Source: DASVCS01 sp036381495
GTDB lineage: Bacteria > Gemmatimonadota > Gemmatimonadetes > Longimicrobiales > RSA9
Assembly (NCBI GenBank): GCA_036381495.1
Contig: DASVCS010000082.1
Coordinates: forward strand, 1 to 12,417
Direction: 5' to 3'
DNA: 12,417 bases
Made by a program: the position numbers and the translations under genes. Shown here in pieces: positions 1 through 6,258 of this stretch. The stretch's first letter is position 1, and every line of letters begins with the position of its first letter. The notes below the pieces were generated by a model, which did not search any database, was not told the origin of the DNA, and saw nothing but the letters and a program-made list of their open reading frames with translations.

Positions 1-455
1 TTCACACCGCTCTTGGTGGTGCGGAAGTACGCCCAGGGGAAGAGCGAGAGGCACAGGTCGATCGTCGTGGAGTCCAGCGCGTAGACCGTTTGCTCCAGAT
101 CCAAGGCGAGCGGGCCGTCCACGTACAGGCGGCGTGCCTCGGCAATCAGGACCTGGGCGAAGTCGGCGTAAATTCGCCAGTCCCTCTTCTCGTTGGCCAC
201 CGCCAGGGTGTTCCTCGCCACCGGAGCGCGGATGCCCATGTGATAGAGCCGCTCGGGCACGGCAGCGAGCGTCGCCTCGATGTCCCTCAAGCTCTCGCGG
301 TAGGTGAGTTGGGCGAAGGCCATGACCAGGAACTGGTCCCGGCAGGTAAAGCGGCGCACGCGACGGTTGCCGCCGTAGCGCCGAATACAGCGATCCAGCG
401 CAAAGCGAGAGGCATGAGCCATGATTTGTGAGAATACCGTGCTGCCCGGATTCAT
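1..455 (-). CDS. IS4-family transposase, N-terminal part (runs off the window)
   Basis: Reading the minus strand from ATG 455 gives about 151 residues, open to the window edge. It begins MNPGSTVFSQIM and continues with RFTCRDQFLVMAFAQLTYR, ESLRDIEATL and ALDSTTIDLCLSLFPW. From memory, this is the DUF4372 N-terminal domain followed by the start of the DDE catalytic domain of IS4-type transposases. The ALDSTTIDL segment, about residues 128-136, fits the first catalytic Asp. The start is well supported: an AGGAG Shine-Dalgarno lies six to seven bases upstream and the family usually begins MNPG/MNxG. The rest of the DDE domain (second Asp, YREK region) lies outside the window, so intactness cannot be judged. 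No frameshift is visible in the part present. The enzyme would cut and paste its own element. Confidence 0.9.
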   Translation of the reverse strand, partial: MNPGSTVFSQIMAHASRFALDRCIRRYGGNRRVRRFTCRDQFLVMAFAQLTYRESLRDIEATLAAVPERLYHMGIRAPVARNTLAVANEKRDWRIYADFAQVLIAEARRLYVDGPLALDLEQTVYALDSTTIDLCLSLFPWAYFRTTKSGV

Positions 456-545
456 CGGCCGCTCCTGTCCACGAGGTCGGGGCAGGATGCGTCGGGCCAG
501 ACCGGAGTTCAAATCCGTGCGGCATTATCACGGTCGTAACCTACT
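1..545 (-). mobile_element. IS4-type insertion sequence, left (transposase 5') end; outer boundary approximate
   Basis: The transposase gene implies an insertion sequence entering the window from the left. Its outer end must lie between the transposase start (455) and the stop codon of the neighbouring lipoprotein gene (570). The stretch at about 515-548, read on the minus strand as TTGCAGTAGGTTACGACCG, is a reasonable place for the terminal inverted repeat. The opposite end is outside the window, so neither the repeat nor a target-site duplication can be confirmed. The right coordinate is a guess to within about 30 bases. Confidence 0.5.
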
Positions 546-569
546 GCAATTCAAAAGAATACAGCATCG

Positions 570-950
570 TCAACTCGCGTTAACGGGACAGCCCTGATTC
601 TCAGCCTGCATACGCCGCATGATCCGCGCGGCTGCCTCATTGACTTCGGGACGCTCGCCGATCGTGCTAAAGCCGGTGATCACGATCTCGCCCTGGGCCG
701 ACCGGTCGGCGAGTTCAAGGAATTCCTCGAGAGCCTTGTCTCGCTGCGCAGGATTCGGGTACGATGCAAGTATCGTCTCTAGCGCATCGGCGTCGAACGC
801 GACCTCGAGCCGCGCCCTGATGGAAGGGTCTAGTTTATAGCTCGTGTCCGGAGCGCCCAGGGGTTCTTCATCTGCCATCGTAGGCTCCGCGGACACAGAT
901 CGGTCGCAGGAAATGACGGAGAATGCAAATAGGACAAATAGCCAGAGCAT
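570..950 (-). CDS. Small orphan lipoprotein, unknown function
   Basis: The protein has 126 residues. The N-terminus MLWLFVLFAFSVISC is hydrophobic and ends in a lipobox-like V-I-S-C, so Cys15 is a plausible lipidation site and the mature protein would be membrane-anchored. After a short acidic linker, residues 38-115 look like a small soluble helical domain rich in Ala, Glu and Leu. There is one further Cys near the C-terminus (GCPVNAS). I recognise no family. GAGGTGG lies just before ATG 950, but the spacing is short. This ATG leaves the signal peptide with no positive charge. A CTG at 965 in the same frame would add L-A-R-W-K and supply the charge, so the start is uncertain. An in-frame stop lies just upstream of that. 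The DNA is noticeably less GC-rich than its neighbours and the gene sits beside an IS, so it may be acquired. It is set off from the M16 gene by about 310 non-coding bases. Confidence 0.65.
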   Translation of the reverse strand: MLWLFVLFAFSVISCDRSVSAEPTMADEEPLGAPDTSYKLDPSIRARLEVAFDADALETILASYPNPAQRDKALEEFLELADRSAQGEIVITGFSTIGERPEVNEAAARIMRRMQAENQGCPVNAS

Positions 951-1260
951 TTTCCACCTCGCCAGGAACGTGATTCAGAGCGGTTCGCGCGCGGGTTCGG
1001 AGCCCCGTGGCTCCTGCTGCATCGCCAGGGCGATCCATACCATCCGCAGGACCTGGAACCGGACACCAGGGCGTCCGATCCCCGCACGCTGGAACGTCCG
1101 CCGCCACTGCCGTTCTGCCGACCCTTTCGACGCCGGCCGGGGGCCGGAGCCGGGTTCCACGCCGAGCGCCACACACCCCGGGCGCGGTCGGAGGCCGGGG
1201 TGCGGAAACCGCCCCGGCCCCACCCCGCACCCGGCGCAAAGCGTCGGGAATGAGCTGTTC
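951..1260. other. Non-coding spacer between the M16 peptidase and lipoprotein genes
   Basis: No convincing gene is seen on either strand; the frames crossing it are Arg/Pro-rich shadows. It contains the hairpin downstream of the M16 gene (1193-1219) and a perfect 6-bp inverted repeat, GGAGCC-CCGT-GGCTCC at 999-1014, about 50 bases upstream of the lipoprotein start. I cannot point to a convincing promoter for the lipoprotein gene. Confidence 0.5.
1193..1219 (-). terminator. Hairpin downstream of the M16 gene, possible terminator without U-tract
   Basis: GGCCGGGG (1193-1200) pairs with CCCCGGCC (1212-1219), and CGG (1203-1205) with CCG (1209-1211). This gives an 11-bp stem with a 2-base bulge and a 3-base AAA loop. 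It begins about 41 bases past the M16 stop codon on the transcribed strand. No run of U follows, so termination is inferred from position and stem strength only. Confidence 0.4.
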
Positions 1261-4086
1261 CTACTCCTGCAACGCCCCCACGCGCTCTCCCGCGCCCGCC
1301 GCCTCGCTCACCTCGCTGACCCCCACGGGGTTGCCGTCGGCGTCGATGAAGTGGATCTCGCCGAGGCCGAGGGCGCGGACCGGTTCCTCGATCTTCGAGC
1401 GGTCGCCGACGACGACCCAGACCAGGTGGTCGGGGTGGAGGGTCGCGCGGGCGGCGCCGGTGATGTCGTCGAGGTCGAGGGCGCGGACGCGGTCGGCGTA
1501 GGTGCGCCAGTAGTCGTCATCGAGGCCGTAGCGGACGACTTCCTCGATCGAGTTGCCGATCGCGCCGATCGTCTCCCAGCGGCCGGCGAGGGTGAGGGTC
1601 TGGTTGTCCTTGGCCTTGGCCAGCTCTTCGGCGGTCGCGGGGCGCGCGCCGAGGAGGCCGTTCAGCTCTTTCCGCAGCTCGGCAATGGATTCGGCGGTCT
1701 TGTCCGTCTGGACGGGCGCGTAGGCGAAGAACGGGCGCTGGCCGCGGGCGTCGATCACGATGGAGCTGGCGCCGTAGGACCAGTGCTTGTCCTCGCGCAG
1801 GTTCATGTTGATGCGCGAGGTGAAGCTCCCGCCCAGGATGTTGTTCATGGTCTCGATCGCGATCTCGTCGGGGTTCGCCTTGGGCGGGAAGAGGTGGCCG
1901 GCGAAGATGACGGACTGGATCGAGCCGGGCCGGTCGATGAGGTAGACGGCCGGCGCGGGCTGTTCGACGCGCGCGATGTTCTTCTCCGGGATGTCGCCCG
2001 CGTCCCAATCGCGGAAGAGGCGTTCGAGCTTGGGGCGCAAGTCGCCCAGCGTGATGTCGCCGACGACGACGAGGGTGGCGTGGTTCGGCTTGAACCAGGT
2101 GTCGTGGAACTCGGCGAGGTCCTCACGCGAGAGCGACTGCACGGAGGCCTCCGTCCCCGAGCCGGTGAACGGGATGCCGTACGCGTGGTCCTTCCCGAAG
2201 ATGAGGGGCGGGAAGACGCGCAGCGCCATCTGGAGCGGCGATGTCTTTTCCCGCTGGATGCGCGCGAGCTGCTGTTTCCGGAGCCGCTCGAAATCCGCCT
2301 GTGGGAAGGACGGATTCAGGACGACGTCGGCGAAGAGTTCGAGCGATGGATCGAGCTTCTCCTTCAGCGCGGAGAGCGTGACGTAGGAGGCGTCCAGATC
2401 GGAGCCGGTGCCGATGAATGCGCCGAGCCGGGCCAGCTCCTCGCTGATCTCGAGCGCGCTGCGCGTCTCGGTGCCCTCATCGAGCATGTTCATGGCGAGG
2501 CTGGCGGTGCCGGGCGTGCCGTGCTGATCGGCGGCGTATCCTGCGTCGAGGATGAGCGTGAAGTTGACGAGCGGGAGCGTGTGCCGCTCGGCGAGCACGA
2601 TGTCGAGGCCGTTCGAGAGTTCGGCGCGCTGGATGCGGGGGAACTCGGGCGCGGGCGGCGCGCCGGCCTCGGGGACGGCCGAGCGGTCGACGTCACTGCC
2701 CTTGGCGGCGAGCTGTGGGAACGGGTGCACCTCGACGACGAGGACGCCATCGGAGAGCCAGCGGCGGGCGGCGTCGTGTACGTCGCGGGTCGTCGCGGCC
2801 TGGATTCGTTGCTGGGTCACCCTGTACGCGTCGGGGCTGCCGCCGAAGACCTCGCTCTCGGCGAGGACGTCCGACTTGCCGCCGAAGCCGCCGATGCGCT
2901 CGATGCCGCGGATGAACGAGGCGCGCGCCTGGGTCTGGACGCGTTCGAGCTCCTCGGGCGTCGGCCCCTCGGCGAGGAAGCGGTCGAGTTCCTCATCCAG
3001 GACGCGCTCGACCTCGGCGAGGTCGCCGCCGGGGCGGGCGGTGGCCGAGAGGATGAACTGGCCGCCGATCTCCTTGAGCCACGGGAACGCGCTCACATCG
3101 GTCGCGATCTGCTCGTCGTAGACCAGCCGCTTGTAGAGGCGGGAGGTCTTGCCGGAGGCGAGGACGTCGGCCGCAAGGGCGAGGTAGTCGCCGTCGGCGG
3201 AGCCCCACTCCGGGATGTTCCAGACCTTGTAGATGCGGGCCTGCGGCACCCGGTCCTGCATGATCTCGCGGTGCTCGCCCGTCATCTTCGCGATCCAGAC
3301 ATCGGGCTTCTCGATGGGCGGTCCCGGCGGGATCGCGCCGAAGTACTGCTCGACCTTCGCCTTCGCGGTCTCGGGGTCGATGTCGCCGGCCAGCACGATG
3401 ACGGCGTTGTTCGGGCCGTAGTAGGTGCGGAACCACTCGTGTACGTCTTCGAGCGACGCGGCGTTCAGATCCTCCATCGAGCCGATCACGGGCCACGAGT
3501 ACGGGTGGTCATCCGGGTACGCGCTCTCGGCGATGAGGTTGAAGACGCGGCCGTACGGCTGGTTCTCGCCCTGTCGCTTCTCGTTCTGCACGACGCCGCG
3601 CTGCTCGTCCAGCTTGGCCTGGTCGATCGCACCGATCATGTGGCCCATGCGGTCGGACTCCATCCACAGGACGGCATCCAGCGCAGAGGTGGGCACGTTC
3701 TGGAAGTAGTTCGTCCGGTCGTTGCTCGTGGTCCCGTTCAGGTCCGTGGCGCCGATGCGTTCGAGGACCTGGAAGTAGTCGTCGTTGAAGTGCTCGGAGC
3801 CGTTGAACATGAGGTGCTCGAAGAGGTGCGCGAATCCTGTCTTGCCGGGCTTCTCGTTCTTCGAGCCGACGTGGTACCAGATGTTGACCGCGACGATCGG
3901 GGCCTTGTGGTCCTCGTGCACGATCAGCGTGAGTCCATTGTCGAGCACGAATTTCTCGTAGGCGATCTCGGGGATCGGCTCGGTCCCCGGCGCGGATTGC
4001 CGCGCTTGCGCGCCGGCAGGCGCGAGCAGCGCCAGCGCGGCCAGCCCGGCCACGGCCGGCAACGGACGAAGGAACGAGTGAGTCAT
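1261..4086 (-). CDS. Exported two-domain M16 zinc metallopeptidase (pitrilysin/processing-peptidase family)
   Basis: The protein has 941 residues from ATG 4086. GGAG lies six bases upstream, and this start puts a Sec signal peptide at the very N-terminus (MTHSFLRPLPAVAGLAALAL, cleavage likely after AGAQA). The frame stays open to 4137, but that extension would hide the signal peptide. The first M16 unit, about residues 42-250, carries the inverted zinc motif HLFEH (His87, Glu90, His91) and the distal ligand in VVQNEK (Glu169), so it should be active. The second unit starts near residue 488 (LSNGLDIVLAERH) and has TASLAMNMLDEGT where the zinc motif would be, so it is the usual inactive partner half. 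It keeps the FTSRINMNLR...HWSYG substrate-binding Arg/Tyr region. The length is typical for periplasmic two-unit M16 proteins. It probably degrades peptides in the periplasm. The gene has its own spacer and probable promoter, downstream of another peptidase gene. Confidence 0.93.
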   Translation of the reverse strand: MTHSFLRPLPAVAGLAALALLAPAGAQARQSAPGTEPIPEIAYEKFVLDNGLTLIVHEDHKAPIVAVNIWYHVGSKNEKPGKTGFAHLFEHLMFNGSEHFNDDYFQVLERIGATDLNGTTSNDRTNYFQNVPTSALDAVLWMESDRMGHMIGAIDQAKLDEQRGVVQNEKRQGENQPYGRVFNLIAESAYPDDHPYSWPVIGSMEDLNAASLEDVHEWFRTYYGPNNAVIVLAGDIDPETAKAKVEQYFGAIPPGPPIEKPDVWIAKMTGEHREIMQDRVPQARIYKVWNIPEWGSADGDYLALAADVLASGKTSRLYKRLVYDEQIATDVSAFPWLKEIGGQFILSATARPGGDLAEVERVLDEELDRFLAEGPTPEELERVQTQARASFIRGIERIGGFGGKSDVLAESEVFGGSPDAYRVTQQRIQAATTRDVHDAARRWLSDGVLVVEVHPFPQLAAKGSDVDRSAVPEAGAPPAPEFPRIQRAELSNGLDIVLAERHTLPLVNFTLILDAGYAADQHGTPGTASLAMNMLDEGTETRSALEISEELARLGAFIGTGSDLDASYVTLSALKEKLDPSLELFADVVLNPSFPQADFERLRKQQLARIQREKTSPLQMALRVFPPLIFGKDHAYGIPFTGSGTEASVQSLSREDLAEFHDTWFKPNHATLVVVGDITLGDLRPKLERLFRDWDAGDIPEKNIARVEQPAPAVYLIDRPGSIQSVIFAGHLFPPKANPDEIAIETMNNILGGSFTSRINMNLREDKHWSYGASSIVIDARGQRPFFAYAPVQTDKTAESIAELRKELNGLLGARPATAEELAKAKDNQTLTLAGRWETIGAIGNSIEEVVRYGLDDDYWRTYADRVRALDLDDITGAARATLHPDHLVWVVVGDRSKIEEPVRALGLGEIHFIDADGNPVGVSEVSEAAGAGERVGALQE

Positions 4087-4156
4087 GGCGGTCTCCAGGG
4101 AGCAGGTGGGTGTTGGCTCCGGCCGGTCCCACCGCATCGCGGCGAGGCGGCGGCTG

Positions 4157-4200
4157 CGGCCCCCGGGACCGGCACCCGGCGGCGGGCCCGGTCCGGGGAC
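4157..4200 (-). promoter_or_regulatory. Strong hairpin in the M16 leader
   Basis: CCCCGG (4160-4165) pairs with CCGGGG (4192-4197), ACCGG (4167-4171) with CCGGT (4187-4191), and CCCG (4174-4177) with CGGG (4182-4185). G4166 is bulged and the end loop has four bases (4178-4181). GG 4157-4158 and CC 4199-4200 can extend the stem past one mismatch. The hairpin lies between the candidate promoter and the ribosome binding site of the M16 gene, so it would be in its 5' leader. It could also stop read-through from the M28 gene. The role is inferred. Confidence 0.45.
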
Positions 4201-4214
4201 CTGAAGGCGCTTCC

Positions 4215-4243
4215 AAGTTAGTCGGTCGGTCGTACGTGCGGAA
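4215..4243 (-). promoter_or_regulatory. Weak sigma70-like promoter candidate for the M16 gene
   Basis: On the minus strand TTCCGC (4243-4238) and TAACTT (4220-4215) are separated by exactly 17 bases. The match to the consensus is only partial (3/6 in each box). It would give a leader of about 120 bases that includes the 4157-4200 hairpin. Confidence 0.22.
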
Positions 4244-4285
4244 GTGGGAAGGAGTTTCGGGCGTGAACTGCCGGGAACGGGAGCG

Positions 4286-4363
4286 GGAGCGGGAACGTTT
4301 ACGTTTACGGGGAGCGGAACTCGGCGCGCTGCCGTCTCCCGTTCCCGTAAACGTTCCCGCTCC
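4286..4363. repeat. Perfect 18-bp inverted repeat with GGGAACGG/ACGTTT units
   Basis: GGAGCGGGAACGTTTACG at 4286-4303 is the exact reverse complement of 4346-4363, with 42 bases between the arms. A second register exists: CGTTTACGGG (4302-4311) against CCCGTAAACG (4344-4353), because ACGTTT occurs twice in the left arm. The flanks add more copies of related units (GGGAACGGGAGCGGGAGCGG at 4273-4292, CTCCCGTTCCCG at 4381-4392). Its look is that of a dispersed intergenic repeat family rather than a simple terminator, but only one copy is visible here. Confidence 0.7.
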
Positions 4364-4390
4364 AGGCGGCGCAGCCGCCGCTCCCGTTCC

Positions 4391-4417
4391 CGAGGCGGCC
4401 GCGCCCCGCGGGCCTCG
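4391..4417 (-). terminator. Hairpin directly after the M28 stop codon
   Basis: CGAGGC (4391-4396) pairs with GCCTCG (4412-4417), and CCGCG (4399-4403) with CGCGG (4407-4411). This gives an 11-bp stem with a 2-base bulge and a 3-base loop. It begins at the base following the M28 stop codon. There is no U-tract. Termination or 3'-end protection of the mRNA is inferred. Confidence 0.45.
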
Positions 4418-6145
4418 TCAGTTCCCGGCCGCCTGCGCGGCCGCCTCCAGCATCGCCTCGCGCTTCGCCTTGAACTCGGTCCCCTCCGTCCACTCGGGCC
4501 ACGTATCGGCGTTCGCGACGCGGTAGCCGACCGCGAAGAGGAGGCCGAGGTCCGCCGCCGCGCCCGAGAGGTCCCAATCGGGTTTCACCTGGTCCGACGG
4601 CTTGTGGTAGTCGTTGGCCGTGTACTCCTCGCGCTTCTGGAGGCCGTAACCCTCCGGCTTGCCGATGTACTCGATGCCGGCTTCCACGTAGAGCGCCGGC
4701 ACGCCCTGCTTGGCGAACTCGAAGTGGTCGGAGCGATAGAAGAAGCCCTTCTCCGGCTCCGGATCGGGCGCAAGCCGCCGCCCGTTCGCCTCGGCCGCGG
4801 CGGCGAGCACGTCATCGAGCGTCGAGTTGCCGTAGCCGATCACGACCATGTCCTCGGTGCGTCCCCACTGGTTCACGCCATCCATGTTGATGTCGGCCAG
4901 CGTCTTGGCGAGCGGGTAGAGCGGGTGCGTGGCGTAGTACTTTGCGCCGAGCAACCCCTTCTCCTCGGCGGTCACGGCGAGGAAGAGGATCGAGCGCGCC
5001 GGCGGCGTGGGGAGCGAGGTGAATGCGTCCGCGATTTCGAGCAGCCCCGCGGTGCCGCTGGCGTTGTCGAGCGCGCCGTTGTAGATCTGGTCGCCTTCGA
5101 GCGCGGGATCCTTCCCGAGATGGTCCCAGTGCGCGGTGTAGATGACGTATTCGTCGCGCAGCTCGGGGTCGGAGCCTTCAAGCCTGGCGACCACGTTCTT
5201 CGACTGGATCGTGCGGAACGTGTTGGTGGCGTGGAAGGTGGCCGTCCCGCCGAGCGGCACCGGCTGGAAGTCCTTGCTAGCGGCCGCCTTCTTGAGGGCG
5301 TCGAAGTCCTTGCCGGCGGCGGCGAACAGCTCTTTGGCCTTGTCGAGCGTGATCCAGCTCTCGATGGCGATGCGGTTCCTTCCGGCATCGGGACCGGCGA
5401 TGTCGAAGTTCTCGGCGCCCCAGCTTCCGGAGACGACCTCCCAGGGGTAGCCGGCCGGGCCGGTTTCGTGGATGATGACGGCGGCGGCCGCGCCGAGTTC
5501 CGCGGCGATCTCGTACTTGTACGTCCAGCGGCCGTAGTAGGTCATGGCCTTGCCGCGGAACATGGAATCGTCGAGTCGCGACGGGTCGTTCGGGTCCGGG
5601 ATGGCGGGATCGTTGATCAGCATGACGATCGTCTTCCCCTTGACGTCCATGCCCTTGTAGTCATCCCAGCCGTATTCCGGCGCCTTGACGCCGTAGCCGA
5701 CGAAGACCAGTTCGGAGTTCTCGACGTCGACCTTGGGCGTCGAGCGGTAGGAGACGGCCACGTAATCCTCGGGGAAGGAGAGCGAGATGGTCTTTCCGCC
5801 GACCTTGAAGGATCCCTCCGAGCGCGTGGTCACGCCGACCAGCGGGACGTCCTGGGTGTACGTGCCGTTCGGGTTGCCGGGCGCGAGGCCCATGGCCTTG
5901 AATTGCTCCGTCAGGTACGCGACGGTCAGTTCCTCGCCGTGGGTGCCGGGCGCGCGGCCCTCGAACTCATCGGCGGCCAGCACGTTGATGTGCTCGAGCA
6001 GGCCATCGGCCGTGATGCTCTCGGCGGCGGCCTGCGCGTCGGCGGGGAGCGCGCCCTGCCCGGTCTGCTGGCCGGCGTTGCCGCACGCGGCGAGGACGAG
6101 GGCGGTCGCGGTGAGCCAGCGGCTCGGAATGCGGTTCGTATCCAC
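4418..6145 (-). CDS. M28-family zinc aminopeptidase-type lipoprotein with PA-like insert
   Basis: From GTG 6145 the protein has 575 residues. GGAGGAG stands immediately upstream, and the N-terminus becomes a classic lipoprotein signal ending LVLAAC, with the lipid-modified Cys at residue 21. ATG 6175 (MTHSFLLGG...) is an alternative without a clear ribosome binding site. Residues of about 130-260 form a PA-like insert (VFVGYGVKAPEYGWDDYKG, GAAAAVIIHE). The catalytic part follows with all M28 ligands visible: TAHWDHLG (His339, and Asp341 as the activating Asp), DNASG (Asp360), TAEEKG (Glu394 as base, Glu395 as ligand), NMDG (Asp422) and DYHKPSD (His514). It should therefore be an active, co-catalytic two-zinc exopeptidase removing N-terminal residues from peptides, anchored outside the inner membrane. 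It lies 113 bases downstream of the ATPase gene, with a candidate promoter in the gap. Its exact substrate is unknown. Confidence 0.92.
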   Translation of the reverse strand: MDTNRIPSRWLTATALVLAACGNAGQQTGQGALPADAQAAAESITADGLLEHINVLAADEFEGRAPGTHGEELTVAYLTEQFKAMGLAPGNPNGTYTQDVPLVGVTTRSEGSFKVGGKTISLSFPEDYVAVSYRSTPKVDVENSELVFVGYGVKAPEYGWDDYKGMDVKGKTIVMLINDPAIPDPNDPSRLDDSMFRGKAMTYYGRWTYKYEIAAELGAAAAVIIHETGPAGYPWEVVSGSWGAENFDIAGPDAGRNRIAIESWITLDKAKELFAAAGKDFDALKKAAASKDFQPVPLGGTATFHATNTFRTIQSKNVVARLEGSDPELRDEYVIYTAHWDHLGKDPALEGDQIYNGALDNASGTAGLLEIADAFTSLPTPPARSILFLAVTAEEKGLLGAKYYATHPLYPLAKTLADINMDGVNQWGRTEDMVVIGYGNSTLDDVLAAAAEANGRRLAPDPEPEKGFFYRSDHFEFAKQGVPALYVEAGIEYIGKPEGYGLQKREEYTANDYHKPSDQVKPDWDLSGAAADLGLLFAVGYRVANADTWPEWTEGTEFKAKREAMLEAAAQAAGN

Positions 6146-6224
6146 GGCTCCTCCGAGGAGAAAGGAGTGGGTCATGCCACGAAATCTGCGGCGATCGAAT
6201 CCGATGAACACGGGTTCGCCGCGT

Positions 6225-6253
6225 ACGTTACGCAGTGCACGCGCACCAGGCAA
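6225..6253 (-). promoter_or_regulatory. Sigma70-like promoter candidate for the M28 gene
   Basis: On the minus strand TTGCCT (6253-6248) and TAACGT (6230-6225) are separated by exactly 17 bases. Transcription would start near 6218, leaving about 70 bases to GTG 6145. This suggests that M28 can be transcribed independently of the ATPase gene, whose stop codon (6259) lies just upstream. Confidence 0.3.
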
Positions 6254-6258
6254 GGCGG

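Larger units (their letters stand above)
4087..4417. other. Structured intergenic region between the M28 and M16 genes
   Basis: This is a 331-base spacer with no credible gene. It holds, in the minus-strand reading direction: the hairpin at the M28 stop (4391-4417), a short perfect hairpin GGCGGC-GCA-GCCGCC (4365-4379), the 18-bp-arm inverted repeat (4286-4363), a weak promoter (4215-4243) with three GTCG units beside it (4221-4232), a strong leader hairpin (4157-4200), and the M16 ribosome binding site. The density of structure is unusual for this window. Confidence 0.7.

Noticed and set aside
90..431. Plus-strand frame opposite the transposase
   Set aside because: The minus-strand reading gives a clear IS4-type transposase with a good ribosome binding site; the plus frame matches nothing.
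830..1239. Overlapping minus-strand frames in the spacer upstream of the lipoprotein
   Set aside because: Arg/Pro/Gly-rich composition, mutual overlap and no family resemblance; typical GC-rich shadow frames.
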